From positions 1 to 43,665 of the forward strand of contig JAJEIP010000025.1 in the NCBI GenBank assembly GCA_022827885.1: a stretch of DNA of 43,665 nucleotides, in the 5' to 3' direction. The translations under genes and the position numbers were made by a program. Below the pieces are notes generated by a model. It searched no databases. It had not been told where the DNA came from and worked only from the letters and a program-made list of their open reading frames with translations. This DNA is from Candidatus Poribacteria bacterium. GTDB taxonomy: Bacteria; Poribacteria; WGA-4E; WGA-3G. How positions within the stretch are numbered: position 1 is the stretch's first letter; every line of letters begins with the position of its first letter. Below are positions 1-8,377 of this stretch, piece after piece.

Positions 1-22
1 ACTAAAATTTCTGAATTTTAAT

Positions 23-51
23 TTGACATCTGACTTAAAGTATGGTATTAT
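23..51 (+). promoter_or_regulatory. sigma-70 type promoter for the tRNA pair
   Basis: A perfect -35 hexamer TTGACA (23-28) is followed by a 17-base spacer and the -10 hexamer TATTAT (46-51). The first tRNA begins 16 bases downstream, as expected for a stable-RNA transcript starting near position 58. Confidence 0.8.
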
Positions 52-67
52 TAAATGTTGTTAATTC

Positions 68-140
68 GAGCCGTTAGCTCAGCTGGTAGAGCATCTGACT
101 TTTAATCAGGTGGTCACAGGTTCGATCCCTGTACGGCTCA
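68..140 (+). tRNA. tRNA-Lys (anticodon TTT)
   Basis: The sequence folds as a full cloverleaf. The acceptor stem GAGCCGT (68-74) pairs perfectly with ACGGCTC (133-139), with discriminator A140. The D arm is at 77-92 and the anticodon stem is 94-98/106-110 around the loop CTTTTAA, giving anticodon TTT at 101-103. The T arm ACAGG-TTCGATC-CCTGT is at 116-132. The 3' CCA is not encoded. It is co-transcribed with the tRNA-Glu nine bases downstream. Confidence 0.97.
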
Positions 141-149
141 CATTATTCT

Positions 150-224
150 GCCCCCGTCGTCTAGCCTGGCCAAGGACACCGCCCTTTCACGGCGGCGACA
201 CGAGTTCAAATCTCGTCGGGGGTA
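150..224 (+). tRNA. tRNA-Glu (anticodon TTC)
   Basis: The acceptor strand GCCCCCG (150-156) pairs with CGGGGGT (217-223), the first pair being G-U, and the discriminator is A224. The anticodon stem CCGCC/GGCGG encloses the loop CTTTCAC, giving TTC. The T arm ACGAG-TTCAAAT-CTCGT lies at 200-216. The CCA end is not encoded. It is the second gene of a two-tRNA transcript. Confidence 0.97.
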
Positions 225-257
225 TCTCACTCAAAGCAACGCAAAAATAGTTCCTTT

Positions 258-295
258 AAAAAAACAAGCCTCTGTTGCCAGGGGGCTTGTTTTTT
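258..295 (+). terminator. intrinsic terminator after the tRNA pair
   Basis: The stem ACAAGCC (264-270) pairs with GGCTTGT (284-290), flanked by an A run on the left and a T run on the right, so the hairpin may be bidirectional. It ends the tRNA-Lys/tRNA-Glu transcript. Confidence 0.85.
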
Positions 296-459
296 GTTAC
301 CAGACGCAGACGAAATTCTTTTGTGTCCTCTGCTACAATAAGTGGACACCTACTCTTTAACAAACAATGGTTCGTAGTCGTGCGATTCATCGCACGTTAT
401 GCCAAGAAGTGCCCAGATATTTTTCCACTTGACTATAAAAAAATCAACGGAACTACTGC

Positions 460-2013
460 ATGAACAACACGCGTATCATCCACTCGATTTTACTGCTGAT
501 CTTTCTCTGGACTGGCACCGGCATCTGCCAAACATCACCAGATGATACCACTTTCTACGGCACGTGCGTTGATGCCCAAAATGGACACCCTATTCCGGAG
601 GTTCTCGTCCGCGTTGCGCCTGAAAAAATTGAACAGGTCTATCCCGATCAGGAGTTCGCACACGCAACCGTAACGGACACGAATGGCACCTTTTCACTCA
701 CCATCCCCAGCGAAAGCCAAGCCTATCACGCCTTTTCACTCATGGCACTCCACCCACAGTATCAGGCGAAGCGCTTACGAAAGGAAATGCCGCCCGGTAA
801 AAGCGAATATAATTTGGGGATGATTCCGTTGAAGCGGACGCTACCTCTGCAAGGCAGCGTTTCTGGTGAGCAAAGCGTCGGTGGACTTGTTGTGAACCTG
901 AAGATGCACGACAAGTCGGCAGACTTCTTTCGCGCCGCTGCACCGATTGAACACGCTGTGAAGACCGATCCCACCGGCAATTTCCATTTTTCCGAGCTCT
1001 ATCCAATCGAATACACCTTGACAATTTCTCGGAGCGGACGTATCATAGCCTTTATAGAGTCTATTCATCCACAAAAACAGGCACAGATTTCTGTCCGTCT
1101 ATCGCAATTGAAGACCTTACGCGGCACAGTTGTCGATGCGCAAGAACGACCCATAGCGGGCGCACAGATCCACGCAACTCGGCACGCGGAAACATCTCAC
1201 GGGCACGGGGCCCTCCTCTCAGCAGCACAAACAAACGAGGCAGGCAACTTTCAGATGGCGGTCTTAGAGACTGAACCACGACTGCTCTCACTTGAGGTCA
1301 GCAAAAAAGGATACTTTTCGAGGGTATACGAGAATGTAGATCTCGGTACGATGCCGTCAATTCTACCCTTAAAGAAGGGGGTGGGTATTAAAGGACGTGT
1401 GATCCTCCCGCAGAATATACCAGCTGACGGGCAGTATGCTGTGAAGGTGTTTCCTATGGAGGCACGGATGGAGCCAAGCCTGAATCCGTTGGTATTATAC
1501 AGACCGGTTTTGTCAAGACACTTTTCTGCGACAGAATCCGATTTTGTGGTTGGTGGGCTTTTTGCGGAAAAATATACGCTTTATGTCGTTGGAAATGGTA
1601 TTGCAGCGGCTCGAATTGATGTAGATGCCGCAATGAATACCGAACAGGTGCTTGTTGTAGCGGATCAGTCCACAACAACACTGCATGGACAAATTTTCTG
1701 GGCAGATACAGGTGAACCTATCCACGATGCTATCGTTTCGCGTTCATGGTATCCTTGGGAGTTACAGCCCTATGACATGTCAATGACGCTGGATCGGTTT
1801 GAAGTGGAAACGGACGTGCAGGGCAAATTTAAATTCCACAACCTAACACAGGCGCCCTATCAACTCCACATCCGTGCTGTTCATGCGATATTTGAAACAG
1901 AGACGGAACGTTATCAACGGACACTTCTTCACAAACGGGTTGAAATTCCTGCCGCTGGTCCCGAATATCATATCTACATCGGCAGGCGGGACGGCACCCC
2001 CTTTACGCAATGA
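460..2013 (+). CDS. secreted protein with carboxypeptidase-regulatory-like repeats
   Basis: A 517-residue protein. The N-terminus (MNNTRIIHSILLLIFLW...GICQ) is a signal peptide with likely cleavage near residue 24. The mature part holds several beta-sandwich units of the carboxypeptidase regulatory-like type. The best are near residues 32-90 (FYGTCVDAQNGHPIPEVLV, then a TDTNGTF turn), 218-275 (LRGTVVDAQERPIAGAQI, then TNEAGNF) and 407-465 (LHGQIFWADTGEPIHDAIV, then TDVQGKF), with weaker ones between. Such domains usually serve as extracellular structural or binding modules. No catalytic domain is visible. The stop overlaps the start of the next gene by 4 bases (ATGA), so it is probably translationally coupled and the first gene of a five-gene run of secreted proteins. 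The family assignment is good; the role is unknown. Confidence 0.85.
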   Translation: MNNTRIIHSILLLIFLWTGTGICQTSPDDTTFYGTCVDAQNGHPIPEVLVRVAPEKIEQVYPDQEFAHATVTDTNGTFSLTIPSESQAYHAFSLMALHPQYQAKRLRKEMPPGKSEYNLGMIPLKRTLPLQGSVSGEQSVGGLVVNLKMHDKSADFFRAAAPIEHAVKTDPTGNFHFSELYPIEYTLTISRSGRIIAFIESIHPQKQAQISVRLSQLKTLRGTVVDAQERPIAGAQIHATRHAETSHGHGALLSAAQTNEAGNFQMAVLETEPRLLSLEVSKKGYFSRVYENVDLGTMPSILPLKKGVGIKGRVILPQNIPADGQYAVKVFPMEARMEPSLNPLVLYRPVLSRHFSATESDFVVGGLFAEKYTLYVVGNGIAAARIDVDAAMNTEQVLVVADQSTTTLHGQIFWADTGEPIHDAIVSRSWYPWELQPYDMSMTLDRFEVETDVQGKFKFHNLTQAPYQLHIRAVHAIFETETERYQRTLLHKRVEIPAAGPEYHIYIGRRDGTPFTQ

Positions 2014-2771
2014 CACAGAAATATGCCTTTACACTCGCATTAACAGCAATCGTCACTATCCTATTTCTCCTTCTCCCGGCAAATGCTGGCTTGCACGGCG
2101 TGTATAATGATGGGGAGCGGATCATCACTCAGGAGATTGCTGTCCCGAAAGCCGCTGGCGACTACTACCGAAACCCGGGCAAATTCATTGAATCCGAAGA
2201 CGAAAATCGCTGGTTCGGACCGGAAATCGATAGCCGGGTGCTTTGTCATGAGATGACAAACCCCTTTAACGACGCGGGATTCTTTGACATCATCTATACC
2301 AGAGAAGAAGCCAAAGTTTGGCCCTCCTCAAGACCCGGAAAAGTGTGGTGGTATCGGAAACAGGAGTGGCGTTTCGCAACTGACGACACGCCTTGGGGCA
2401 CAAACACCGTCCGCGTCACCCTCGCATCCGAGATCGGTTGGACGGAAATCGACGCTGGGAACAGCACTACCGGGTTTCCTTGGAGCGGGTTCGAGGAGCA
2501 TTGGCGTGAGGGAGACCTCGTAAAATCTAAGGCAGATATAGTCGGCTACTACCCACATGAACACGCTGGCAAAAAATACCTCACACCGAAGTACATCAAA
2601 GTCGGGACGCTGGACTACATCTGTGCGACTGGGACGGGATGGCTTAACCTGAAAGTTCTAAGCCACACCGAGGGACACTTGACAGATCCGATATTTCGTC
2701 CCGAATCTAACCAACTCAGCCGCCGCGAAAAAGGCACAGACAATTGGTACGACTGTCTACCGCTAAAATAG
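2010..2771 (+). CDS. secreted protein of unknown family, module A copy 1
   Basis: A 253-residue protein with a clear signal peptide ending near PANAG (residues 24-28). I do not recognise the family. It is a paralogue of the protein at 3562-4302. Both share a WFGPE motif followed by a Leu-Cys, NP(F/Y)N, a Trp-Tyr-Arg segment, STDDTPWGTN or ATDDTPWGTN, a Gly-Trp-x-Glu-Ile, TTG(F/Y)PWSG, HWR-(E/D)-G, and a C-terminal WYDC. The two shared cysteines (the LC and WYDC positions) could form a disulfide outside the cytoplasm. It starts inside the stop of the previous gene and is followed after 70 bases by module B copy 1. No enzyme motif is visible. Confidence 0.8.
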   Translation: MTQKYAFTLALTAIVTILFLLLPANAGLHGVYNDGERIITQEIAVPKAAGDYYRNPGKFIESEDENRWFGPEIDSRVLCHEMTNPFNDAGFFDIIYTREEAKVWPSSRPGKVWWYRKQEWRFATDDTPWGTNTVRVTLASEIGWTEIDAGNSTTGFPWSGFEEHWREGDLVKSKADIVGYYPHEHAGKKYLTPKYIKVGTLDYICATGTGWLNLKVLSHTEGHLTDPIFRPESNQLSRREKGTDNWYDCLPLK

Positions 2772-2841
2772 TTATTTTCTACTGGTTAAGTTTCTAATCT
2801 CTTGTGAGAGGGATTTGGAACCCCGGATTACGTCGAACCTT

Positions 2842-3534
2842 ATGAAAAACATCGCGCATTTCCTAAATGCACTCATCATTGCTTATACCTTCCTCCTTTT
2901 GCAAGGGAATGTGAATGCCGTTTTTTGGGAAGACCACTTTGAGCAGGAGGCAGTGGACGATTGGCAGCACGTCGGAAACGATGCCGTCTGGACGATCGAA
3001 GATGGATTTTTAAGGGCAGAAATTCAGGCACAGAACCAATGGAGTGTTATCTTTGAACGCTACCAACTCATCGCCTATCCCGGTCCCTATAATGATTTTA
3101 CAATCACCCTTGAAACCGTCGGCGCAACACGCGCCCGATTCGGTATTGCACTCGCAAAGCACTTTCAGAATCCTGTGACCGAAATAGAGGAATTCGGCTA
3201 CTATCTCTTTTTCACGAACGATATGCAAGCCTCACGAAACGGGGGTGTGTTTATCGGACCCGGACGACGCTGGGCCACCGACGCACTCCAACAGATGGAA
3301 CTCCACTTCAAGGATGGCAGATTCCAATTGAATGCGGATGGCGAATCGCGCCTCGACTTCAGGGACGCAAACTTCCATCACATTGATACCATTGCCTTTG
3401 TTCTCGCTGGATTTGTCACAGAAGACGTTAACATAGGGAGCGCGTGGGTAGACACATTTATGATTGACGGACTCGCAGTTTCACCAAAACGGAAATTAAC
3501 AACCACATGGGCACATCTGAAAACTGAAAACTGA
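2842..3534 (+). CDS. secreted jelly-roll-like protein, module B copy 1
   Basis: A 230-residue protein. The chosen start at 2842 (MKNIAHFLNALIIAY) opens directly into a signal peptide; an in-frame upstream ATG at 2815 would put a polar tail before it. The mature part begins WEDHFEQEAVDDWQ and continues with VGNDAVWTIEDGFLRAE, a pattern typical of concanavalin-like/LamG-type or DUF1080-like beta-sandwich domains that bind glycans or act outside the cell. It is a clear paralogue of 4307-5008: shared (D/E)DHF or DDF start, VGNDA(V/I)W, GFL(R/H)AE, a TRFG segment, and a C-terminal AW(V/A)D(T/S)F-I-GL-VSP. It sits between A1 and A2, with 27 bases of a (CTGAAAA) type repeat before A2. The fold is inferred; no substrate is suggested. 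Confidence 0.8.
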   Translation: MKNIAHFLNALIIAYTFLLLQGNVNAVFWEDHFEQEAVDDWQHVGNDAVWTIEDGFLRAEIQAQNQWSVIFERYQLIAYPGPYNDFTITLETVGATRARFGIALAKHFQNPVTEIEEFGYYLFFTNDMQASRNGGVFIGPGRRWATDALQQMELHFKDGRFQLNADGESRLDFRDANFHHIDTIAFVLAGFVTEDVNIGSAWVDTFMIDGLAVSPKRKLTTTWAHLKTEN

Positions 3535-3561
3535 AAACCGACAACTGAAAACTATCAAAAA

Positions 3562-4302
3562 ATGTATAAAAATTTGGATCTGATTTTCAATGCATTTCTA
3601 CTCGGAGTGGTGCTCCTCATCGCGTTTTGGAGCACCTACGCCAGAGCAAGATTGAACCCTGGGGAGCGGGCACAACCCGCGAATTCAGGATTCTATTACA
3701 GAACCCCGGGATCAAACGGCACGTGGTTCGGACCTGAAGTCAACTCGCTGACCCTCTGCGCCGGTGTTCACAACCCCTATAACAATAGAGGACGGTTCGA
3801 TATCGTAGAAACCATCGAAAATGCAACAGTTTCCCGTTCAAGCATCCGAGGCGCGCTCCGTTGGTATCGTGGACAGCGGTGGTATTTCAGCACGGACGAT
3901 ACGCCGTGGGGTACGAACTTCTCCTATATTACGCTCCATGACGATTTAGGATGGGATGAAATTAGTGTAGGCGGCGGAACAACCGGCTATCCGTGGAGCG
4001 GTGTCGAACGACACTGGCGGGACGGGAACATTATCCGAGCGCAAGCCTCCGTTATCGGTTGGCGGCGGTATGCCCGCGGCGCGGAACGATGGGTCTGCCC
4101 GATGTATTACAAAATCGGCGGATGGGAGGGTGAAACCATTGAAGTCGACTGCAAAACCCTCAGAACGTGGTTCCCGCCTGATTGGAACGTCCTGAGACAG
4201 AGGGATGGAGACTTCGGACCCCCAGTCGAACGCAAACCTGGGGTCCTCAGCCGAAAAGGAAAGAAAACGCAGCAGTGGTACGACTGCATCAAAATCAATT
4301 AA
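3562..4302 (+). CDS. secreted protein of unknown family, module A copy 2
   Basis: A 246-residue protein with a signal peptide (MYKNLDLIFNAFLLGVVLLI, likely cut after YARA). It is the second copy of the A protein seen at 2010-2771. It keeps the WFGPEVNSLTLC, STDDTPWGTN, TTGYPWSGVERHWRDG and QQWYDC motifs in the same order and spacing, but differs in the region after the HWR motif, where A2 has extra cysteines (WVCPMYYK, VDCKTL). There is no clear Shine-Dalgarno; the upstream 30 bases are AACTGAAAA-type repeat. The gene is followed 4 bases later by the B2 start. Function unknown. Confidence 0.8.
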   Translation: MYKNLDLIFNAFLLGVVLLIAFWSTYARARLNPGERAQPANSGFYYRTPGSNGTWFGPEVNSLTLCAGVHNPYNNRGRFDIVETIENATVSRSSIRGALRWYRGQRWYFSTDDTPWGTNFSYITLHDDLGWDEISVGGGTTGYPWSGVERHWRDGNIIRAQASVIGWRRYARGAERWVCPMYYKIGGWEGETIEVDCKTLRTWFPPDWNVLRQRDGDFGPPVERKPGVLSRKGKKTQQWYDCIKIN

Positions 4303-4306
4303 TCCC

Positions 4307-5008
4307 ATGTCAAACAAAAACACAACACGCCTCATACTTTTTTATACATTTATGATCTGCACCCTTTCCGCCTCCGCCGCAACGTGGCACGACGATTTCG
4401 ATGCGGAAAAGCCGGAGGCGTGGCACGTCATCGGCAACGATGCCATCTGGAAAATCAGCGATGGATTCTTACACGCAGAGGTCAACCGAGACTGGAATGT
4501 GCAATACGAACTCTACCAATTCACCGCGCTCCCACCCCCTTATAGGAACTTCACAATCACGATAAACGACTTCGGTGGCGACAAAACACGTTTCGGTTTT
4601 TGTGTAGGACGGCATTTTCCAGACACCTCGGAAGAGGATCCCTTCTTCTACGTGTTTTTCCCAGATGAAATCAGAGCGAGGCGTTTCGACGGTAAAGGGA
4701 GCAGCCATCCCTTCCGAACTCGGCTCTCCAGAGAACCACGCACCCGCTGGGAAACGGATGCGCTCTCAAAGATGGAACTCCAATTTAATGCCGGGCATTT
4801 TATAGTGTTCGCAGATGGCGAACTCCGCACAGCCTTCCAAGACGCGAACTTCGATAAGATCGAAATTCTCGGATTCGTTATGGAAGGCATTAACATCGCA
4901 AACGAATGGGTCGGCGCGGCGTGGGCGGATTCCTTCACCATCTCCGGACTGAATGTCTCTCCAGAGATAAGATTAACCCTAATATGGGGGCGACTTAAGC
5001 AGAGATAA
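4307..5008 (+). CDS. secreted jelly-roll-like protein, module B copy 2
   Basis: A 233-residue protein. The start at 4307 (MSNKNTTRLILFYTFMIC) begins the signal peptide (cut near ASAA) and lies 4 bases after the A2 stop; the longer in-frame extension from 4205 lies inside A2 and would precede the signal peptide with polar residues, so I rejected it. The mature part (WHDDFDAEKPEAWHVIGNDA) is paralogous to B1 at 2842-3534 along its length, including KMELQFNAGHF against QMELHFKDGRF and NVSPEIRLT against AVSPKRKLT. As with B1, a glycan-binding or lectin-like beta-sandwich is the likeliest fold. It is the last gene of the secreted-protein run. Confidence 0.8.
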   Translation: MSNKNTTRLILFYTFMICTLSASAATWHDDFDAEKPEAWHVIGNDAIWKISDGFLHAEVNRDWNVQYELYQFTALPPPYRNFTITINDFGGDKTRFGFCVGRHFPDTSEEDPFFYVFFPDEIRARRFDGKGSSHPFRTRLSREPRTRWETDALSKMELQFNAGHFIVFADGELRTAFQDANFDKIEILGFVMEGINIANEWVGAAWADSFTISGLNVSPEIRLTLIWGRLKQR

Positions 5009-5031
5009 ATAACACATAGTTCAGGAACAGC

Positions 5032-5274
5032 ACAGGCGGTTCATGAGAAAAGCAGTCGTTTGATAGACCGCCTTTATTCCTCCATAAGGTAAGTTTAAAA
5101 CTGAGTAATTTTCTAAGTGGCAGCCTGCAACAATACGCAGAAATACGCAGAAATACCCTATCAAAGACCCCTATCAAAAACACGCAGGCGGCTCGTGAAA
5201 AAGGCATTCGTTCTACAAACCACCTTTATTTTTCCGCAAGGTAAATTTAAAAACTCCGCAAGGTAGGTTTAAAA
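5032..5274 (+). repeat. repeated leader elements upstream of the EamA gene
   Basis: This gap holds three repeat units. Copy 1 (5032-5100) and copy 2 (5182-5252) share the order CAGGCGG, GTGA or ATGA, a CACCTTTATT or CGCCTTTATT block, and a tail AAGGTAA(G/A)TTTAAAA. A third, shorter unit CTCCGCAAGGTAGGTTTAAA (5254-5273) ends directly at the ATG at 5276. In copy 1, AGGCGGT (5034-5040) can pair with ACCGCCT (5077-5083) ahead of TTATT, so it may act as a weak terminator for the upstream genes. Between the copies, 5120-5187 holds a GCCTGCAACAATACGCAGAA unit that recurs at 19966. Confidence 0.6.
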
Positions 5275-5275
5275 A

Positions 5276-6170
5276 ATGATAGAAAAAGAGTTTCGGAACG
5301 AAGACCCTTCAGGCAAGACGGTTGCCCTTATGTTGCTTATTGTCTCTCTCATAGGTGGAGGGGCATTCGCAGTTAAACTCGGTTTGCAGGGGTTTCCACC
5401 ACTCATAATGGCATTTTTCCGTTGTATATTAGGACTCGTTGTCGTTGGTGGGTTAGGGTTCTACTTCGGGATGTCAATGCGATTGCGTTTCGACGAAGTG
5501 CCCCGACTGCTTATACTGGCAGCACTTTATATCTTACACACAATTACCTTGAACGTCGGGACGCAATTGACAATTGCCTCTCGAGCCACTATCTTTTTTA
5601 CGCTCTATCCACTTTTCACAGTGATATTCGGGCATTTCTGGCTGCCGGATCAGCGACTTTCTGCAATAAAAATATTGGGTATTCTTATGGCATTCGGGGG
5701 GACTTTTATAACCGTCGCACCGAACTTTCAAGGGGGCGGAGATACCCTCATCGGCGATCTGATTGTCATACTTGCAGCGTTCTCCCTCGCGCTCCGTATT
5801 ACCTTGACGAAAGTCTTCGTTCAGGATATCTATCCCTACCGACTCCTCGCCTGGGTGTTAGCTTTAAGCATGCCCTGTTTTTTTAGGGCTTAGTTATCTC
5901 TTTGAACAAGGGCAACCCGTTAAATGGACGCTGGCAAGTAGTGCCGGTCTTATCTATCAAGGTTGGATTATCACAGGCTTCTGCTTTTTAGGATTGACAT
6001 GGTTGCTCAGAACATACAAAGCAAACAAATTGGTGGTCTTCTCTTTTCTCATGCCCGTATCGGGGGTCCTATTCAGTCACCTCTTTTTAGGGGACGAGAT
6101 GACTCCCAGCATATTGATAGGCACTGGATTAGTAGCAACCGGGATTTATCTCGTGAACGCGCAGCGTTAA
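5276..6170 (+). pseudogene. EamA/DMT-family transporter, frameshifted at a T run
   Basis: The first part (5276 to about 5884) encodes an N-terminal EamA half: repeated membrane helices with ALMLLIVSLIGGGAFAVKLG and LGILMAFGGTFITVAP. The frame then closes at 5891-5893, just after a run of seven T (5878-5884). With one T fewer, reading continues as CFLGLSYLFEQGQ and runs to TAA at 6168-6170, giving a complete ten-helix transporter of about 297 residues with the second EamA half (GLTWLLRTYKANKLVVFSFL, then LIGTGLVATGIYLVN). Family members export small metabolites through the inner membrane. The break is one base in a homopolymer, so it may be a true recent mutation, phase variation, slippage that is corrected, or an assembly error. 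It starts right after the CCGCAAGGTAGG-type leader. Confidence 0.8.
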
Positions 6171-6210
6171 AATGTTTGGTGGTAAACAACAATTGAAAGG
6201 ATCTCAGATC

Positions 6211-7049
6211 ATGAATCTAAAACAAATCGCATTCATTTTTGTTTTTGCTATTCTATGGCTCTGTAGTATACAGCGTATCCCTTCTGCAGACGATGCCCCC
6301 GCTGGTATGGTTCTGATTCCCGCAGGCGAATTTGAGATGGGGAGTCACACTGGGAAAAATAATGAACGTCCGGTGCATACCGTCTATCTCGATGCGTTTT
6401 ATATGGACACTCACGAGGTGACCAACGCACAATATAAGGCGTTCATCAACGCAAATCCTGAATGGCAAAAAGAGAACATTGCGGCGGAGTATCACGACGG
6501 TACATACCTCCGACTTTGGGACGGCAACACGTATCCCGAGGGCAAGGCTGACCATCCCGTCATTTACGTAAGTTGGTATGCAGCGATGGCTTACGCGGAA
6601 TGGGCGGGAAAACGATTGCCGACAGAGGCGGAATGGGAGAAAGCGGCGCGCGGTGGACTGCGCGCGAAAGCGTATCCTTGGGGTGATACGTATGAGGCAA
6701 CCCACGCAAACTACGGACGGCACCACAACGCTCCTATCGCTGTCGGGCAGTACCCACCCAACGGCTACGGTCTATACGATATGGCAGGAAATGCCTCCGA
6801 GTGGTGTCTTGATGAATACGATCCGGATTTCTACGCGATATCCCCGCGTGAAAACCCATTCTCAAACGGGACGATCGAAGCGACTATCAATGATTTCAAA
6901 ACGTGAAAGACAAAAACCGAGTGCTGCGGGGAGGTTGCTGGAGCGATAATGGATTATTTTTGCGAGTTGCTTTCCGTGACTGGGGACCCCAGCACTACTC
7001 CAGTGTCTTCCGCGGGTTTCGGTGCGTAAAGGACATTCCACTTAAGTAG
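6211..7049 (+). pseudogene. SUMF1/FGE-like domain lipoprotein-style secreted protein, frameshifted near its C-terminus
   Basis: From the start at 6211 (MNLKQIAFIFVFAILWLC, signal peptide; AAAGGA upstream) the protein shows the SUMF1 pattern: GMVLIPAGEFEMGS, VYLDAFYMDTHEVTNAQYKA, HPVIYVSWYAAMAYAEWAGK, RLPTEAEWEKAARGG, YPWGD and YGLYDMAGNASEWCLDEY. The frame stops at 6904-6906, but the missing family ending (NRVLRGGCW, then LRVAFRD, then FRGFRCVK) is present in the -1 frame to TAG at 7047-7049. One extra A in CAAAAC (6897-6902) would restore a protein of about 279 residues. The C-terminal motif lacks the paired cysteines of true formylglycine-generating enzymes, so even when intact it is probably a structural SUMF1 protein and not the activator of the sulfatase at 32657. 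It could be a sequencing error. Confidence 0.8.
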
Positions 7050-7154
7050 AGCCTATCTCATAACTTAATATATCAATGACCGGTAGGGTCTTTCACCCAA
7101 CCGCACCCCCTTAACCAATCCGCTTGCGTTATTTTACCAGAAAGGAAATTTGAT

Positions 7155-8318
7155 ATGAATATAAGAAGAATTATAACATCTGCGTTTTTATTCACAATTC
7201 TTACTGTCGGACTTTTCGGTTGCGATAAGGTCATCTCCGTAGTATCTGATGACGAAATGTCACGGGGTGTGCGTGAAGAGATTCCCATCGGTGTTGTCGT
7301 AGCGCTGACAGGACATCATGCCGAACCGTATGGGTTCCCAATGCAACGCGGCTTTGAGTTGGCACGAGAAGAGATTAACAACCTCGGCGATCTAAATCTC
7401 ACGTTTATTACTGTGGACGATATGAGCACCCCGGATGGGGCGAAGGCAGCTGTAAGGCACTTGGTGGATCAAGGTGTCCCTGCTATTGTTGGGCTTGCTA
7501 TCTCGACGCACCTTAAAGAGGCGGCTCCAATTGCGCAGGAGAATAAGGTCATCGCTTTCAGCTCGGTCTCCTCCGCTGTAGGTTTGAGCGCGATCGGGGG
7601 TTTTATCTTCCGAACCAGTCTCGCTGTGGATATAAGCGTTCCCAGTGGGGTGATGGCGACCCAGGAGAGACTCGGCTATAAAAAGGTGGCAACGATATAT
7701 GATGAGATTGATGTCTACTCCAGAAGTAGCAACGAAATGTTAAGGACAGTGCTTGAAGCAAACGGGGTCGAGATTCTAACGCAGGAAGTTTTCAAAACCG
7801 GCGATACCGATTTTTCTCAGCAATTAACCAATATCATGGCGATGGAGCCGGACGCACTCTTTATCTCCGCACTGTCACAAGAAATAGCGGGGATTCTCGC
7901 ACAAACACCCGAGGTAGGTTTTCCCGACACGATTCAAATTATTGCTCCGGATTTAACCATGGATGAAGTCCAAAAGGCAGGTGACGGTGCCGAAGGAACA
8001 ATAGGTTTTATCGGATGGTCCAGTATATCTGACGCACCCGGAAACCAAGCCTTCGTTCGGAATTATCGAGCGAAATACGGGATTGAACCTGAACCCTGGG
8101 CGGCACAGTCGTATGCGACGCTTTATGTGCTCGCCAATGCAATGAAAACAGCGAAATCCACAGATTCGACCGCCATTCGGGACGCACTCGCACAGACGAC
8201 GGATTTTCCCACAATTTTGGGCAAATTAGGCAATTACGCTTTTAATCCTGACGGAGATGCACTGTATGACCAGATTCTAATGATCGTCAAGGATGGAGAA
8301 CTTCAGTTCTTTGAATGA
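7155..8318 (+). CDS. ABC transporter substrate-binding lipoprotein, LIV-BP (Peripla_BP_6) type
   Basis: A 387-residue protein with a lipoprotein signal peptide whose lipobox is LFGC (Cys near residue 23), so the mature protein should be membrane-anchored. The body starts IPIGVVVALTGHHAEPYGFP, continues with RGFELAREEINNLG, then AIVGLAISTHLKEAAPIA, a VATIYDEIDVYSRSSNEM hinge segment, ILTQEVFKTGDTDFSQQL, and WAAQSYATLYVLANAM. This is the standard order of leucine/isoleucine/valine-binding-protein-like receptors, which deliver branched amino acids, amides or other small ligands. No permease or ATPase is next to it, so partner and ligand are open. A good Shine-Dalgarno (AAAGGA near 7141) precedes the ATG. 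Confidence 0.9.
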   Translation: MNIRRIITSAFLFTILTVGLFGCDKVISVVSDDEMSRGVREEIPIGVVVALTGHHAEPYGFPMQRGFELAREEINNLGDLNLTFITVDDMSTPDGAKAAVRHLVDQGVPAIVGLAISTHLKEAAPIAQENKVIAFSSVSSAVGLSAIGGFIFRTSLAVDISVPSGVMATQERLGYKKVATIYDEIDVYSRSSNEMLRTVLEANGVEILTQEVFKTGDTDFSQQLTNIMAMEPDALFISALSQEIAGILAQTPEVGFPDTIQIIAPDLTMDEVQKAGDGAEGTIGFIGWSSISDAPGNQAFVRNYRAKYGIEPEPWAAQSYATLYVLANAMKTAKSTDSTAIRDALAQTTDFPTILGKLGNYAFNPDGDALYDQILMIVKDGELQFFE

Positions 8319-8377
8319 TCTGGAGTGTTGGATGAACGTAAAAAGTATGCGATTCTCTATTAAATCTGACGGCAAAC

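Noticed and set aside
275-463. Open frame of 62 codons overlapping the first secreted protein gene
   Set aside because: It begins inside the tRNA terminator stem, has no ribosome site and no protein-like pattern; it is probably chance.
4205-4306. N-terminal extension of module B copy 2
   Set aside because: It lies within the A2 gene and would put 34 polar residues before the signal peptide.
5032-5274. Possible CRISPR array in the repeated leader region
   Set aside because: Only two or three diverged copies with unequal spacing, no constant repeat, no cas genes nearby.
6211-7049. SUMF1 protein as the formylglycine-generating enzyme for the sulfatase
   Set aside because: The C-terminal region lacks the paired catalytic cysteines of known aerobic FGEs, and the frame is broken.
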